44,776 bases of DNA from Betaproteobacteria bacterium (GCA_022340285.1 JAJDOG010000034.1:80552-125327); one strand, 5' to 3'. Counted from the first letter of the stretch, positions 1-10,317 are shown. Translations and numbers: made by a program. Notes: a model not told the origin generated them from the letters alone.

Positions 1-582
1 GGCGTCTACCTCGCCGAATTCGGGCGGCGCGGTTGGCTCGCGCCCACGACACGCTTCATCAACGACATCCTGCTCAGCGCGCCGTCGATCGTGATCGGCC
101 TGTTCGTCTACGAGGCATACGTCTTTCACGTCAAGCATTTCTCGGCGATTGCCGGGATCCTCGCGCTCGCATTGATCGTGATCCCCGTCGTGATCCGCAC
201 GACCGAAAACATGCTGAAGCTGGTGCCGGACAGTCTTCGCGAGGCAGCTGCAGCGCTGGGCGCGCCGCAGTGGAAAATCATCGTGATGGTGACCCTGCGT
301 GCGGCGCGCGCCGGCGTACTGACCGGGATCCTGCTTGCGGTGGCGCGAATTTCCGGTGAGACTGCGCCGCTGCTCTTCACGGCGCTCAACAACCAGTTCT
401 GGAGCGTCAACCTTGATGCACCCATGGCGAATCTACCCGTCGTCATCTTCCAGTTTGCAATGAGCCCCTACGAGGACTGGCAGAGACTTGCGTGGGCGGG
501 CGCCCTCCTGATCACGCTCAGCGTCCTGGCGCTGAACATCTTCGCGCGCGTGATTTTCCGCAACCGAACGGCATCGGTTTGA
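1..582 (+). CDS. pstA: Phosphate ABC transporter permease PstA, C-terminal part
   Basis: The reading frame is open from the first base of the window and ends in TGA at 580-582, leaving 193 residues; the start lies upstream. The product is one of two inner-membrane permeases of the high-affinity PstSCAB phosphate importer. The fragment opens with a GVYLAEFG segment, then [17 protein letters not shown], typical of PstA. The cytoplasmic EAA loop that docks on the ATPase ([18 protein letters not shown], about residues 77-94 of the fragment) is intact. Several hydrophobic membrane segments follow. pstB starts 11 bp downstream, so the two are surely co-transcribed. The promoter and any Pho box must lie upstream of the window. 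Confidence 0.95.
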   Translation, partial: GVYLAEFGRRGWLAPTTRFINDILLSAPSIVIGLFVYEAYVFHVKHFSAIAGILALALIVIPVVIRTTENMLKLVPDSLREAAAALGAPQWKIIVMVTLRAARAGVLTGILLAVARISGETAPLLFTALNNQFWSVNLDAPMANLPVVIFQFAMSPYEDWQRLAWAGALLITLSVLALNIFARVIFRNRTASV

Positions 583-593
583 GACGTTCAACG

Positions 594-1403
594 GTGACCT
601 CCAGACCCGAATTGAGCGCATCGGCGCCCGGCGAAGCGCTGGCGAGGGAGAAGATCAAGATCGAGGTGAGGAATCTCGACTTCTACTACGGCAAGTTCCA
701 TGCGCTGAAGAACGTCAGTCTCGTGATACCCGAGCGGCGGATCACGGCCTTCATCGGGCCGTCGGGATGCGGGAAATCCACGCTGCTGCGCACGTTCAAT
801 CGCATGTACGCGCTGTACCCGAGCCAAGAGGCGAAGGGAGAGATCGTCGTGGACGGCGAGGACATCCTGGCGTCCCGGCAGGATCTGAACCGTTTGCGCG
901 CGAAGATCGGCATGGTGTTCCAGAAGCCCACGCCCTTTCCGATGTCGATCTACGACAACATTGCGTTCGGCGTGCGCCTCTACGAGCGGTTGCCGACGCG
1001 TGAAATGGATGAGCGGGTCGAGTGGGCGCTGCGCAAAGCTGCGCTGTGGGACGAGGTGAAGGACAAGCTCTCGCAGAGCGGGATGAGCCTGTCGGGCGGG
1101 CAGCAGCAGCGCCTTTGCATCGCGCGCGGCATCGCGGTGAAGCCCGAGGTGCTGCTGCTCGACGAGCCATGCTCTGCGCTCGATCCCATCTCGACTGCGC
1201 GAATCGAAGAACTGATCAGTGAACTCAAGAGCGACTACACGATTGTCATGGTCACGCACAACATGCAACAGGCCGCGCGCGTTTCGGACTACACCGCTTA
1301 CATGTACCTCGGCGAGATCATCGAGTTCGATGTGACCGACCAGATCTTCATCACCCCCAAGAAGAAGCAGACCGAGGATTACATCACCGGCCGCTTCGGA
1401 TAG
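594..1403 (+). CDS. pstB: Phosphate ABC transporter ATP-binding protein PstB
   Basis: This is the ATPase that powers phosphate import through PstCA. It has 269 residues from a GTG start at 594, chosen because it lies 11 bp after the pstA stop and gives the usual PstB length; an ATG 102 bp further upstream would overlap pstA heavily. Walker A is GPSGCGKST (55-63), the Q-loop is Q110, the signature LSGGQ is at 166-170, Walker B LLLDEP at 187-192 and the H-loop His at 222. The C-terminus EDYITGRFG is the normal PstB ending. No phoU follows; the next gene is dtd, so the operon seems to end here or phoU lies elsewhere. Confidence 0.96.
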   Translation: MTSRPELSASAPGEALAREKIKIEVRNLDFYYGKFHALKNVSLVIPERRITAFIGPSGCGKSTLLRTFNRMYALYPSQEAKGEIVVDGEDILASRQDLNRLRAKIGMVFQKPTPFPMSIYDNIAFGVRLYERLPTREMDERVEWALRKAALWDEVKDKLSQSGMSLSGGQQQRLCIARGIAVKPEVLLLDEPCSALDPISTARIEELISELKSDYTIVMVTHNMQQAARVSDYTAYMYLGEIIEFDVTDQIFITPKKKQTEDYITGRFG

Positions 1404-1463
1404 CGGAACCGGAGTGTCGCGGCGGGAAACCGGATACCAGGTGCGCCCGCGGCGGCCCCGCGC

Positions 1464-1919
1464 ATGATCGCCTTACTGCAGCGCGTGATCGAGGCACGGG
1501 TCACGGTCGACGGCGAGACGATCGGCGAGATCGGGCCAGGACTCGTGGTGTTCGCGTGTGCCGAGCGCGGCGACTCGCTGCGGCAGGCGGCGCGTCTAGC
1601 GGAACGGATCCTTAACTTCAGGCTCTTTGCCGATGACGCCGGCAAGATGAACCGCGCGGTGCGCGAAACCGGGGGCGGCGTGCTGCTCGTCTCGCAGTTC
1701 ACCCTTGCAGCCGACACGCGGTCCGGCAACCGTCCCAGTTTCACGCCGGCCGCTGATCCGGAGGCAGGTCGCCGGTTGTATGAGGCCTTGGTTCAGAGGG
1801 TCTCGTCCGCGCATTCGCCGGTCGCGACAGGCCGATTCGGCGCGGCCATGCAGGTGCACCTGGTGAATGACGGCCCGGTCACCTTCTCGCTACGGGTCGA
1901 TCCGGAGAACGACGGTTGA
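1464..1919 (+). CDS. dtd: D-aminoacyl-tRNA deacylase
   Basis: Dtd hydrolyses D-amino acids mischarged on tRNA (and glycyl-tRNA-Ala), recycling the tRNA in the cytoplasm. The protein has 151 residues, near the family's usual 145-150. Both active-site signatures are present: SQFTL at 77-81 and NDGPVT at 135-140, the latter carrying the cross-subunit Gly-Pro that screens chirality. The N-terminus MIALLQRV is typical, which supports the ATG at 1464 although no good ribosome site is visible before it. It lies 60 bp after pstB on the same strand, so read-through is possible. It ends about 30 bp before the tpiA promoter. Confidence 0.95.
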   Translation: MIALLQRVIEARVTVDGETIGEIGPGLVVFACAERGDSLRQAARLAERILNFRLFADDAGKMNRAVRETGGGVLLVSQFTLAADTRSGNRPSFTPAADPEAGRRLYEALVQRVSSAHSPVATGRFGAAMQVHLVNDGPVTFSLRVDPENDG

Positions 1920-1951
1920 CCTTGGCGGCGGCAAGTCGTCGGTGCGGCAAA

Positions 1952-1981
1952 TTGACCGCATCGGCAATAGACCGGTAAAAT
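1952..1981 (+). promoter_or_regulatory. Sigma-70 promoter before tpiA
   Basis: A -35 box TTGACC (1952-1957) and a -10 box TAAAAT (1976-1981) are separated by 18 bp. Transcription would begin near 1988, about 20 bases before the tpiA start. This would drive tpiA, secG and probably the tRNA and nuo genes beyond. Seen by eye; not tested. Confidence 0.7.
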
Positions 1982-2008
1982 TCAAAGGTTTAAATGAGGT
2001 GAACGCGG

Positions 2009-2767
2009 ATGCGGCGCAAGCTGGTCGCCGGAAATTGGAAGATGCACGGCAGTCTCGCGGCGAACCAGCGCTTGCTCGAAGCGGTGCGGGAGGCTTGCGG
2101 CGAGCCGGGCGGCGCAGAATGCGTGGTTTGTGTGCCGTTTCCCTACCTCGCGCAGGCGGCCAGCGTGCTTGGGGGCACTCCGGTGGCCTGGGGGGGTCAA
2201 AACGTTTCGGAGCACGACTCCGGTGCGTATACGGGCGAAGTTTCCGGCGCGATGCTGCGCGATTTCGGATGCCGGTATGCGATCGTCGGGCATTCCGAGC
2301 GCCGATCGCTGTACGGCGAGCGTGACTCCCAGGTCGCGGCGAAATTTCAGGCTGCGCAGCGCGCGGGATTGACCCCGATCCTGTGCGTTGGCGAGACGCT
2401 CGAAGAGCGCAACCAGGGCGCGACCGAGGAGGTCGTCGGGCGCCAGCTCGATGCGGTGCTGAACAACGCCGGGGTGCAGGCTTTCGCTGCGGCGGTGCTG
2501 GCCTATGAGCCGGTCTGGGCGATTGGCACCGGCCACAATGCGACGCCCGCGCAAGCGCAGACGGTGCATGAGATTTTGCGTGCGCGTGTCGCGAAGCGGG
2601 ATGAGGCGCTGGCAGGAAGTCTCTCGATCCTGTACGGCGGAAGCGTCAAGCCGGCCAACGCCGCCGAGCTGTTCGCGATGCCGGATGTCGACGGCGGGTT
2701 GATCGGCGGGGCGTCGCTCGTCGCCGAGGATTTCATTGCGATCTGCAGCGCGGCTGCGAACGCCTAG
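2009..2767 (+). CDS. tpiA: Triosephosphate isomerase
   Basis: TpiA interconverts dihydroxyacetone phosphate and glyceraldehyde 3-phosphate in glycolysis and gluconeogenesis. The protein has 252 residues, a normal length. The substrate-binding N9 and K11 lie in GNWKMHG, the electrophile His95 in VGHSERR, and the catalytic base Glu167 in AYEPVWAIGTG. The phosphate-binding glycines near the C-terminus (YGGSVK, GLIGGASL) are present. A ribosome site GAGGTGA sits 6-7 bases before the ATG. secG follows 15 bp after the stop; tpiA-secG linkage is very common in bacteria and suggests a shared transcript. Confidence 0.98.
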   Translation: MRRKLVAGNWKMHGSLAANQRLLEAVREACGEPGGAECVVCVPFPYLAQAASVLGGTPVAWGGQNVSEHDSGAYTGEVSGAMLRDFGCRYAIVGHSERRSLYGERDSQVAAKFQAAQRAGLTPILCVGETLEERNQGATEEVVGRQLDAVLNNAGVQAFAAAVLAYEPVWAIGTGHNATPAQAQTVHEILRARVAKRDEALAGSLSILYGGSVKPANAAELFAMPDVDGGLIGGASLVAEDFIAICSAAANA

Positions 2768-2782
2768 ATTTGAGGAAACGGA

Positions 2783-3142
2783 ATGAACAATACTTGGGTA
2801 ATCGTCATTCTTGCGGTTCACGTCATCGCGGCCATCGCCGTCGTCTCGCTCGTGCTCCTACAGCACGGCAAGGGCGCCGACGTCGGGGCCGCGTTCGGTG
2901 GCGGCGCGTCGGGCAGCCTGTTCGGAGCGACCGGCTCGGCGAACTTTTTATCGCGCGCCACCGCGGTGCTTGCCGCGATCTTTTTTCTGACGAGCCTCGG
3001 TCTCGCCTATGTTGCAAGCCACCGGCCGAGTGCGGGGGGCACGGTCATGGAAGCGGTGAAGCCGCCCCCCGCGCCCGCGGAGGACGCGTCGAAATCGAAG
3101 TCCGAATCGCCGGACTCGCGGGCCAGTGAGGTGCCGAAGTGA
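2783..3142 (+). CDS. secG: Protein-export membrane protein SecG
   Basis: SecG is the small auxiliary subunit of the SecYEG translocon in the inner membrane. The 119-residue protein has two hydrophobic spans (about residues 3-25 and 54-76) joined by a Gly-rich loop containing [20 protein letters not shown], the hallmark of the family. The tail beyond residue 80 is Pro/Ala/Ser/Lys-rich and variable. The ribosome site GAGGAAACGG precedes the ATG. It sits between tpiA and tRNA-Leu, a conserved position in betaproteobacteria. Confidence 0.95.
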   Translation: MNNTWVIVILAVHVIAAIAVVSLVLLQHGKGADVGAAFGGGASGSLFGATGSANFLSRATAVLAAIFFLTSLGLAYVASHRPSAGGTVMEAVKPPPAPAEDASKSKSESPDSRASEVPK

Positions 3143-3197
3143 GGTAGAATTTCGCCAATGCGCTTGGGACTAGGCGTGCGCGGGGACGGCAAAACAC

Positions 3198-3282
3198 GCC
3201 GACGTGGTGAAATTGGTAGACACGCCGTCTTGAGGGGGCGGTGGCGAAAGCTGTGTGAGTTCGAATCTCACCGTCGGCACCA
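3198..3282 (+). tRNA. leuU: tRNA-Leu (anticodon GAG)
   Basis: This class II tRNA of 85 bases has an encoded CCA end. The acceptor arms GCCGACG (3198-3204) and CGTCGGC (3272-3278) pair perfectly and ACCA follows. The anticodon stem CCGTC (3225-3229) pairs with GGCGG, with one G-U, around the loop TTGAGGG; the anticodon GAG is at 3232-3234 and reads CUC/CUU. A long variable arm (GGCGAAAGCT) and a normal TTCGAAT T-loop follow. A possible -10 TAGAAT lies at 3145-3150, but without a good -35. The tRNA may be cut out of a secG-nuo transcript. Confidence 0.97.
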
Positions 3283-3296
3283 AAATGCAGCGCGGA

Positions 3297-3394
3297 CGGG
3301 GTGGCGCGTTCCACCCCGCTCCGAACTCTTGAAAAGGCCAAGCGAGTGGAGCGGTTGAGCAGAGAGGCCGGGCGCGGAAGCCCGATAGCCCTCT
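3297..3394 (+). other. Two hairpins between tRNA-Leu and nuoA
   Basis: The 131-bp gap before nuoA holds two possible RNA stem-loops. The first pairs CGGGGTGG (3297-3304) with CCACCCCG (3311-3318), 8 perfect pairs around a 6-base loop. The second spans 3361-3394 with a core CGGGC/GCCCG stem (3369-3373 with 3380-3384), extended by about 7 more pairs. Neither is followed by a T run, so they do not look like classic terminators. They may help tRNA processing or stabilise the nuo mRNA end. nuoA has no convincing Shine-Dalgarno sequence just downstream. Confidence 0.4.
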
Positions 3395-3413
3395 TGGTGT
3401 CCTGGCGATAGCG

Positions 3414-3782
3414 ATGCTCGCAGAGTATTACCCGATATTGCTCTTCATCCTCGTCGGCCTCGGCTTCGGCGCGCTGCTCGTGGGGCTGGGGTGGACCGCA
3501 AGCACGGTCCTGGGCGTGAACCGGCCGGACAGCGAGAAACTCTCGCCCTACGAGTGCGGGTTCGAGGCGTTCGAGGATGCGCGCATGAAATTCGATGTGC
3601 GCTACTACCTCATCGCGATCCTTTTCATCTTATTTGACCTCGAGATCGCGTTTCTCTTTCCGTGGGCGATAACGCTGAACGAGATCGGCATGTTCGGCTT
3701 CGTATCGATGATGATCTTTCTGGGCATCCTCGCCGTCGGGTTCATCTACGAGTGGAAGAAGGGCGCGCTCGAGTGGGAGTGA
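3414..3782 (+). CDS. nuoA: NADH-quinone oxidoreductase subunit A
   Basis: NuoA is a small membrane subunit of complex I at the junction with the peripheral arm. The 122-residue protein has three hydrophobic spans (about 5-27, 63-85 and 90-112). The conserved loop [21 protein letters not shown] holds the invariant Cys and acidic residues facing the quinone site. The length is normal. It is the first gene of the nuo operon and nuoB begins 6 bp after its stop. Confidence 0.97.
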   Translation: MLAEYYPILLFILVGLGFGALLVGLGWTASTVLGVNRPDSEKLSPYECGFEAFEDARMKFDVRYYLIAILFILFDLEIAFLFPWAITLNEIGMFGFVSMMIFLGILAVGFIYEWKKGALEWE

Positions 3783-3788
3783 GAGAGC

Positions 3789-4268
3789 ATGGGTGCAAAT
3801 GAAGGCTTGATGCAGCGCGGTTTCGTGACGACGACTCTCGATGCCGTGATCAACTGGACGCGAACGGGGTCGATGTGGCCGATGACCTTCGGGCTCGCCT
3901 GCTGCGCGATCGAGATGATGCACACCGGCGCTGCACGCTACGATCTCGACCGGTTCGGCGTCGTGTTCCGTCCGAGCCCGCGTCAGTCCGACGTGATGAT
4001 CGTCGCGGGCACGCTGTGCAACAAGATGGCGCCGGCCTTGCGCAAGGTCTACGACCAGATGGCCGAGCCGCGCTGGGTCATTTCCATGGGATCCTGCGCG
4101 AACGGCGGCGGGTATTACCACTACTCCTACTCCGTCGTGCGCGGGTGCGACCGGGTCGTGCCCGTGGACATCTACGTGCCGGGCTGCCCGCCGACGGCCG
4201 AGGCGCTGCTGTACGGCATTCTGCAGCTGCAGAACAAGATCCGGCGCACCAATACGATCGCACGCTAG
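3789..4268 (+). CDS. nuoB: NADH-quinone oxidoreductase subunit B (cluster N2)
   Basis: NuoB carries the terminal [4Fe-4S] cluster N2, which passes electrons to quinone. In this 159-residue protein the four ligands are visible: the tandem Cys38-Cys39 in GLACCAIEM, Cys103 in [10 protein letters not shown], and Cys133 in [10 protein letters not shown]. It starts 6 bp after nuoA with a GAGAG-like ribosome site. The start ATG precedes the usual MGANEG-type N-terminus. Confidence 0.98.
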   Translation: MGANEGLMQRGFVTTTLDAVINWTRTGSMWPMTFGLACCAIEMMHTGAARYDLDRFGVVFRPSPRQSDVMIVAGTLCNKMAPALRKVYDQMAEPRWVISMGSCANGGGYYHYSYSVVRGCDRVVPVDIYVPGCPPTAEALLYGILQLQNKIRRTNTIAR

Positions 4269-4295
4269 CCGATTACGCCAAGCGCCTCCGCTAGA

Positions 4296-4901
4296 ATGAC
4301 TGCGAAACTCGAGCGGCTCTCCACAGCGATCGACGCCGCCTTGGGCGACAAGGTCGCGAGCAGCACAGCGGCACTGGGTCAGCTGACCGTGGTAGTCGAT
4401 GCCGCTGATTACCTCGCCTCGGCGCGCATCCTTCGCGACTCGCCCGAGCTCAGGTTCGAGCAGTTGGTCGATCTCTGCGGGATCGACTACTCGACATACG
4501 GTGACGGGCGCTGGGAAGGACGACGGTTCGCGGCGGTCTCCCATCTGCTTTCGGTAACCCACAACTGGCGCGTCCGCCTGCGCACGTTCGCGCCCGCCGA
4601 CGACTTCCCGGTAGTGGATTCCCTGGTCAACGTCTGGCCATCGGCGAACTGGTTCGAGCGCGAGGCGTTCGACCTGTTCGGCATCATGTTCGCCGGCCAT
4701 CCTGACCTGCGCCGCATCCTCACCGACTACGGCTTCATCGGTCATCCCTTCCGCAAGGATTTCCCGATTTCCGGGAATGTCGAGATGCGGTACGACCCCG
4801 AGCAGAAGCGGGTCATCTATCAGCCGGTCACCATCGAGCCACGCGAGGTCACGCCGCGGATCATCCGCGAGGACACCTACGGGGAGGCCGGGCGTGGCTG
4901 A
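4296..4901 (+). CDS. nuoC: NADH-quinone oxidoreductase subunit C
   Basis: NuoC is a peripheral-arm subunit that packs against NuoD and NuoB. The protein has 201 residues and is separate from NuoD, unlike the NuoCD fusion of enterobacteria. The family signature lies at about residues 119-160: [12 protein letters not shown], then RRILTDYGF and GHPFRKDFP. The ATG follows nuoB by 27 bp. Its last 8 bases overlap the GTG start of nuoD, implying translational coupling. Confidence 0.96.
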   Translation: MTAKLERLSTAIDAALGDKVASSTAALGQLTVVVDAADYLASARILRDSPELRFEQLVDLCGIDYSTYGDGRWEGRRFAAVSHLLSVTHNWRVRLRTFAPADDFPVVDSLVNVWPSANWFEREAFDLFGIMFAGHPDLRRILTDYGFIGHPFRKDFPISGNVEMRYDPEQKRVIYQPVTIEPREVTPRIIREDTYGEAGRG

Positions 4902-6147
4902 GATCCGCAACTACACCATGAACTTCGGACCGCAGCATCCGGCTGCGCACGGCGTGCTGCGACTCGTGCTTGAGCTCGACGGCGAGGTCATCACGCGCGC
5001 CGACCCGCACATCGGGCTGCTGCATCGTGCGACCGAAAAGCTCGCGGAGAACAAGACCTACGTCCAATCGCTGCCGTACATGGACCGGCTGGACTACATA
5101 TCCATGATGTGCAACGAGCACGCCTACTGCCTGGCGGTGGAGCGCCTGCTCGAGATCGAGATTCCTCTGCGGGCGCAGTACATCCGGGTGATGTTCGACG
5201 AGATCACGCGGATCCTGAACCACCTCCTGTTTCTGGCGACGCACGCCTTGGACATCGGCGCCATGACCGTATTCCTCTACACGTTCAGGGAGCGAGAGGA
5301 CCTGCTGGATTGCTACGAGGCGGTGTCGGGCGCGAGAATGCACGCGGCCTACTACCGCCCCGGCGGCGTGTATCGCGATCTCCCGGAGGAGATGCCCAAG
5401 CATCTTCCCTCGCCGTACCGGAGCGCCAAGGAAATCGCACGACTCAACGAGCGGCGCGAAGGTTCGCTGCTCGATTTCATCGAGCGTTTCACCGAGACCT
5501 TCCCGCGCCGCGTCGAGGAGTACGAGACGCTGCTCACGGACAACCGGATCTGGAAGCAGCGCACCGTGGGGATCGGAGTGGTCAGCCCCGAGGAGGCGCT
5601 CGCCAGGGGATTCACCGGGCCGATGCTGCGCGGATCGGGCGTGGAGTGGGATCTACGCAAGAAGCAGCCCTACGAAGTTTACGACCGCGTCGACTTCGAC
5701 GTGCCGGTGGGCGTGAATGGCGACTGCTATGACCGCTACCTGGTGCGCATGGAGGAATTTCGACAGTCCAACCGGATCATTCGCCAATGCATCGACTGGT
5801 TGCGCGCCAATCCGGGGCCGGTGATCGTCGAGGATCACAAGGTGGCGCCGCCGTCCCGCGTGGCGATGAAGAGCAACATGGAGGAGCTGATCCACCATTT
5901 CAAGCTCTTCACCGAGGGGATCCACGTCCCGCCCGGTGAGGTCTATGCGGCGATCGAGCACCCCAAGGGCGAATTCGGGATCTACATCGTTTCGGACGGC
6001 GCCAACAAGCCCTACCGGCTCAAGATCAGGTCGTCGGCCTTTACGCATCTCAGCGCGATGGACTTTCTGGCGACGGGCCACATGCTCGCGGACGTTGTCG
6101 CGATCATCGGCACAGTAGACATCGTTTTCGGCGAGGTGGACCGCTGA
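4894..6147 (+). CDS. nuoD: NADH-quinone oxidoreductase subunit D
   Basis: NuoD forms most of the quinone-reduction site with NuoB and is related to the large subunit of NiFe hydrogenases. The chosen GTG start at 4894 gives 417 residues beginning [20 protein letters not shown], the usual length and N-terminus. An upstream ATG at 4777 would add 39 residues inside nuoC in another frame and is rejected. His15 and His19 in GPQHPAAHG line the quinone pocket. The hydrogenase-type nickel ligands are absent, as expected. The C-terminal [12 protein letters not shown] is typical. Its stop shares one base with the nuoE start. Confidence 0.97.
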   Translation: MAEIRNYTMNFGPQHPAAHGVLRLVLELDGEVITRADPHIGLLHRATEKLAENKTYVQSLPYMDRLDYISMMCNEHAYCLAVERLLEIEIPLRAQYIRVMFDEITRILNHLLFLATHALDIGAMTVFLYTFREREDLLDCYEAVSGARMHAAYYRPGGVYRDLPEEMPKHLPSPYRSAKEIARLNERREGSLLDFIERFTETFPRRVEEYETLLTDNRIWKQRTVGIGVVSPEEALARGFTGPMLRGSGVEWDLRKKQPYEVYDRVDFDVPVGVNGDCYDRYLVRMEEFRQSNRIIRQCIDWLRANPGPVIVEDHKVAPPSRVAMKSNMEELIHHFKLFTEGIHVPPGEVYAAIEHPKGEFGIYIVSDGANKPYRLKIRSSAFTHLSAMDFLATGHMLADVVAIIGTVDIVFGEVDR

Positions 6148-6623
6148 TGCTCTCCAGCCAGGCAACCGAAAAAATCGATCGTGAACTCACGAAGTATCCG
6201 CCCGACCAGAAACGCTCTGCCGTGATATCGGCGCTCGCTATCGCGCAGCACGAGAACGGACATCTCTCCGCAGAAGTGATGGACGCGGTGGCTGCCTACC
6301 TGGGAATGCCGCCCATCGCGGTCTACGAGGTTGCGACGTTCTACGGGATGTACGACCTCGAGCCGGTCGGCGCGCACAAGCTTTGCATCTGTACCAATCT
6401 GCCCTGCGCGCTGCGTGGCTCGGTGGAGGCCGCGGAGCATCTGAAGCGCAAGCTCGGAATCGATTTCAACGAGACCACGCCAGACGGCAAGTTCACGCTC
6501 AAGGAAGGCGAGTGCTTCGGCGCCTGCGGCGACGCGCCGGTGGTCCTGCACAACAACAAGGCCATGCTGTCGTTCATGTCGAAGGAGCGAATCGACCAGC
6601 TGCTCGCGGAGCTATCCAAATGA
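6147..6623 (+). CDS. nuoE: NADH-quinone oxidoreductase subunit E (cluster N1a)
   Basis: NuoE is a thioredoxin-fold protein of 158 residues that binds the off-path [2Fe-2S] cluster N1a in the NADH-dehydrogenase module. The four ligands are visible: Cys82 and Cys87 in CTNLPC, Cys123 and Cys127 in ECFGACG. The helical N-terminal part ([25 protein letters not shown]) is conserved. The start ATG overlaps the nuoD stop (TGATG), and its own stop overlaps nuoF by 4 bases. Confidence 0.97.
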   Translation: MLSSQATEKIDRELTKYPPDQKRSAVISALAIAQHENGHLSAEVMDAVAAYLGMPPIAVYEVATFYGMYDLEPVGAHKLCICTNLPCALRGSVEAAEHLKRKLGIDFNETTPDGKFTLKEGECFGACGDAPVVLHNNKAMLSFMSKERIDQLLAELSK

Positions 6624-7975
6624 ATACCGCGCATCCTCCGTTTTCCCCCGATGCCTTCGGCCCCGACGCGATGATCATGAAGGGCATAGACGGGATGAAC
6701 TGGCGGCTGAAGGACTACGAGTCGCGCGGCGGCTACGCGGCGCTTCGCAAGATCCTCGCAGAGAGGATTCCGCCGGACGCAATCATCGCGGAGGTAAAGA
6801 AGAGCGCGCTGCGCGGACGCGGCGGAGCGGGGTTCCCGACCGGTCTCAAATGGAGCTTCATGCCGCGCAGCTTTCCGGGGCAGAAGTACATGGTGTGCAA
6901 TTCGGACGAGGGCGAGCCGGGTACCTTCAAGGACCGCGACATCCTGCGCTACAACCCGCACAGCGTGATCGAAGGCATGATCATCGGCGGGTACGCGACC
7001 GGCGCGTCGGTCGGGTACAACTACGTCCACGGCGAGATCTGGGATATCTACGAGCAGTTCGAGGGGGCGATTGCCGAAGCCCGCGCCGCGGGCTATCTGG
7101 GTCCAAGCATACTGGGCAGCGATTTCTCGTTCGAGCTCCATGCGTTTCACGGCTGGGGCGCCTATATCTGCGGCGAGGAAACCGCGCTTCTCGAGTCGCT
7201 CGAAGGCAAGCGGGGGCAGCCGCGATTCAAGCCGCCGTTTCCGGCGAGCTACGGCCTCTATGGCAAGCCGACTACCATCAACAACACGGAGACGTTCGCG
7301 GCGGTGCCGTGGATCGTCGCCCACGGCGGAGAGCGCTTCCTCGAGCTCGGACGGCCGAACAACGGCGGCACAAAGATCTTCTCGGTGTCCGGGAACGTGG
7401 AGCGGCCGGGCAACTACGAGGTGCGGCTCGGGACGCCGTTCGCGACGCTCCTCGAGATGGCGGGCGGCGTAACCAAGGGACGGCGTCTCAAGGCCGTCAT
7501 TCCCGGCGGATCGTCGATGCCGGTGCTTCCCGCGGACGTCATGATGAAGACCGACATGGACTACGATTCGATCGCCAAGGCCGGCTCGATGCTCGGCTCC
7601 GGAGCGGTCATCGTCATGGATGATTCGACCTGCATGGTCAAGGCGCTCGAGCGCCTCGCGTACTTCTACTACGAGGAGTCGTGCGGGCAGTGCACGCCCT
7701 GCCGCGAAGGGACCGGCTGGCTCTACCGTATGGTGCATCGGATCGAGACCGGTCGTGGACGGCCTGAGGACCTGGATGCGCTGACGAGCATCGCGGACAA
7801 CATCCAGGGTCACACGATCTGTGCGCTCGGCGACGCGGCCGCACTGCCGGTGAAGAGCTTCATCAGCCACTTCCGGGACGAATTCCTGCATCACATCGAG
7901 CACAAGCGCTGTGCGGTCAGTGTTGCCGGCGGTTACGCGACGAACCCGGGCGCGACGCTTCGGGCGGCTGCATGA
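6620..7975 (+). CDS. nuoF: NADH-quinone oxidoreductase subunit F (NADH/FMN, N3)
   Basis: NuoF binds NADH, FMN and cluster N3 and is the electron entry point of complex I. From the ATG at 6620, which overlaps the nuoE stop as ATGA, it has 451 residues, a normal size. A longer open frame upstream from 6383 lies within nuoE and is not used. The dinucleotide/FMN motif [10 protein letters not shown] is at 66-75, the Gly-rich NADH segment [13 protein letters not shown] at 184-196, and the N3 ligands are Cys355, Cys358, Cys361 and Cys401. It overlaps nuoG by 4 bases. Confidence 0.98.
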   Translation: MNTAHPPFSPDAFGPDAMIMKGIDGMNWRLKDYESRGGYAALRKILAERIPPDAIIAEVKKSALRGRGGAGFPTGLKWSFMPRSFPGQKYMVCNSDEGEPGTFKDRDILRYNPHSVIEGMIIGGYATGASVGYNYVHGEIWDIYEQFEGAIAEARAAGYLGPSILGSDFSFELHAFHGWGAYICGEETALLESLEGKRGQPRFKPPFPASYGLYGKPTTINNTETFAAVPWIVAHGGERFLELGRPNNGGTKIFSVSGNVERPGNYEVRLGTPFATLLEMAGGVTKGRRLKAVIPGGSSMPVLPADVMMKTDMDYDSIAKAGSMLGSGAVIVMDDSTCMVKALERLAYFYYEESCGQCTPCREGTGWLYRMVHRIETGRGRPEDLDALTSIADNIQGHTICALGDAAALPVKSFISHFRDEFLHHIEHKRCAVSVAGGYATNPGATLRAAA

Positions 7976-10317
7976 TGGCGGACAAAAAGCTGAACATCGA
8001 GATCGACGGCCGTCCGGTCGAGGTACCCCATGGCGCCACGGTCATGGAAGCCGCCAATCAGCTCGGCGTCTACGTTCCGCACTTCTGCTATCACCGCAAG
8101 CTCTCCATCGCAGCGAATTGCCGCATGTGTCTCGTGCAGGTGGAGAAGGCACCCAAGCCGCTGCCCGCCTGCGCGACCCCGGTCACCGACGGAATGAAGG
8201 TGTGGACCGAGTCGGACTATGCCCGGCGGGCGCAGCGCGGCGTGATGGAGTTTTTGCTCATCAACCATCCCCTGGATTGCCCGATCTGCGATCAGGGCGG
8301 GGAGTGCCAGCTGCAGGACCTGGCGGTGGGCTACGGTGGCAGCGCGTCGCGCTACGAGGAGGCGAAACGGGTCGTCCCGCACAAGCCCCTCGGGCCGCTC
8401 GTCGCTGCCGAGGAGATGACGCGCTGCATCCACTGCACGCGCTGCGTGCGGTTCGGGCAGGAGATCGCGGGCATCATGGAGCTGGGCATGACGGGCCGCG
8501 GAGAGCATGCGGAGATCATCTCGTTCGTGGGCCGGTCGGTGGATTCCGAACTGTCCGGAAACATGATCGACATTTGCCCGGTCGGGGCCCTCACGTCGAA
8601 GCCCTTTCGCTACACCGCCCGGACATGGGAGCTCGCGCGCCGCAAGTCCGTATCGCCGCACTGCGGCCTGGGGTCGAACCTTGTCGTACAGACGCAGCAC
8701 GAGCGCGTGATGCGGGTGCTGCCTCTCGAGAACGAGGCGCTGAACGAGTGCTGGCTCTCCGACAAGGACCGCTTCTCGTACGAGGGTCTGAATTCCGAGG
8801 AACGGCTCACCCGCCCCATGCTCAAGCAGGGCGGCGAGTGGCGGGAGGTCGACTGGCACGTCGCGCTCGAGTACGCGGCGCATGCGCTGCGCGAGATCAA
8901 GTCCGCCGACGGGGCGGGCGCGATCGGTGCGCTCGGTTCGCCGCATGCAACCCTCGAGGAGCTCTACCTGCTGCAGAAGATCGCGCGCGGGCTTGGCTCG
9001 GACAACGTCGATTTCCGCCTGCGCCAGTCGGACTTCGCGGGCGACGGCCATTTGTCCGGCGCGCCCTGGCTCGGCATGAAAGTGGCCGACATCGGCACGC
9101 TTGATCGCGTGCTGGTGGTCGGGTCGTTCCTGCGCAAGGATCATCCGCTCATCGCGCACCGGATCCGGCAGGCTGCCAAGCGCGGGCAGGAGGTGAACTT
9201 CCTCCACGTTGCGGGCGATGATTCGCTAATCAGGACCGCCAACAGCCTGATCGTGGCCCCGAGCGCGCTACCGACCGCCCTGGCGCAGATCACCCGGGCC
9301 GCGGCGGAAGCCAAGGGGGCGAAAGTCCCGTCCGAGCTCGCTGCCGTGCAGGCGTCTGAAGGGGTCAGCGCAATCGCGCGCAGCCTTTCTTCCGGGCAAA
9401 GCGTGGGCATTCTTCTCGGCAATTCGGCACAGCATCATCCGCGTGCCGCGCTGCTGCACGCCCTCGCACAGGAACTCGCCGGCGTGCTCGGTGCACGCTT
9501 CGGCTTTCTCGGCGAGGCGGCAAACAGTGTGGGCGGCTATCTCGCGGGCTGCGTGCCGGGGGCAAACGGCCTGGACGCCGGCGCGATGCTTGCCGCGCCG
9601 CGCAAGGCCTATCTGCTGCTGGGCGTCGAGCCGGAGCTCGATTGCTATGACCCCCGGCGAGCGGTTTCAGCGATGAACGAGGCCGACCTCGTCGTTGCGT
9701 TGACGGCGTATCGCGGCGCTGTCGAGGACTACGCCGACGTGCTCTTGCCGATCGCGCCGTACACCGAGACTTCGGGGACGTTCGTCAATACCGAGGGACG
9801 GCTGCAAGGCTTCAATGGCGCGGTGCGACCGCTGGGGGAAGCGCGCCCCGGATGGAAGGTGCTCAGGGTGCTCGGCAATCTGCTCGGGATCGACGGATTC
9901 GAGTACGACAAGAGCGAGATGGTGCGCGACGAGGCCTGCCCGGCGACCGAAATCGCGGCAAGGCTCGATAACCGGATCAAGGGTGTATCGCTCACGTTGC
10001 CCGGAGAGGCGCCCACCCTGCAGCGCGTCGCCGATGTGCCGATCTATTTCGCCGACCCGATCGTGCGTCGTGCCAGATCCCTGCAGCAGACGCGCGACGC
10101 GCGAGCACCGCAGGCATACATGAACAACGCAGCGCTGGCCGGCCTTGGGCTCTCGCCGGGCCAGCGGGTACGGGTACGGCAGGGCGCGGGCGAGGCGGAG
10201 GTCGAGCTGGCCTGCGACGACCGGCTGGCGGACGGCTGCGTCAGGCTCGCCGCCGCGCACGCCAGCACGTCCGGACTGGGTGGCATGTTCGACGCGCTCA
10301 CGCTGGAGCCGGCATGA
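7972..10317 (+). CDS. nuoG: NADH-quinone oxidoreductase subunit G
   Basis: NuoG is the large iron-sulfur subunit of the NADH-dehydrogenase arm (781 residues). N1b ligands are Cys39, 50, 53 and 67. N5 uses His99, Cys103, Cys106 and Cys112. N4 uses Cys152, 155, 158 and 202. A molybdopterin-oxidoreductase-like domain follows. The extra cluster N7 seen in E. coli appears lost: where CxxCxxxC is expected the protein reads [12 protein letters not shown], keeping one Cys, with a second Cys later in [11 protein letters not shown]. The start is ATGATG overlapping the nuoF stop; the second ATG (7975) is equally possible. Confidence 0.97.
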   Translation: MMADKKLNIEIDGRPVEVPHGATVMEAANQLGVYVPHFCYHRKLSIAANCRMCLVQVEKAPKPLPACATPVTDGMKVWTESDYARRAQRGVMEFLLINHPLDCPICDQGGECQLQDLAVGYGGSASRYEEAKRVVPHKPLGPLVAAEEMTRCIHCTRCVRFGQEIAGIMELGMTGRGEHAEIISFVGRSVDSELSGNMIDICPVGALTSKPFRYTARTWELARRKSVSPHCGLGSNLVVQTQHERVMRVLPLENEALNECWLSDKDRFSYEGLNSEERLTRPMLKQGGEWREVDWHVALEYAAHALREIKSADGAGAIGALGSPHATLEELYLLQKIARGLGSDNVDFRLRQSDFAGDGHLSGAPWLGMKVADIGTLDRVLVVGSFLRKDHPLIAHRIRQAAKRGQEVNFLHVAGDDSLIRTANSLIVAPSALPTALAQITRAAAEAKGAKVPSELAAVQASEGVSAIARSLSSGQSVGILLGNSAQHHPRAALLHALAQELAGVLGARFGFLGEAANSVGGYLAGCVPGANGLDAGAMLAAPRKAYLLLGVEPELDCYDPRRAVSAMNEADLVVALTAYRGAVEDYADVLLPIAPYTETSGTFVNTEGRLQGFNGAVRPLGEARPGWKVLRVLGNLLGIDGFEYDKSEMVRDEACPATEIAARLDNRIKGVSLTLPGEAPTLQRVADVPIYFADPIVRRARSLQQTRDARAPQAYMNNAALAGLGLSPGQRVRVRQGAGEAEVELACDDRLADGCVRLAAAHASTSGLGGMFDALTLEPA

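Noticed and set aside
3630-4910. 426-codon open frame opposite nuoA-nuoC
   Set aside because: Same reason: shadow of conserved nuo genes.
6341-7903. 520-codon open frame opposite nuoE/nuoF
   Set aside because: nuoE and nuoF are certain, and the antisense frame shows no family features.
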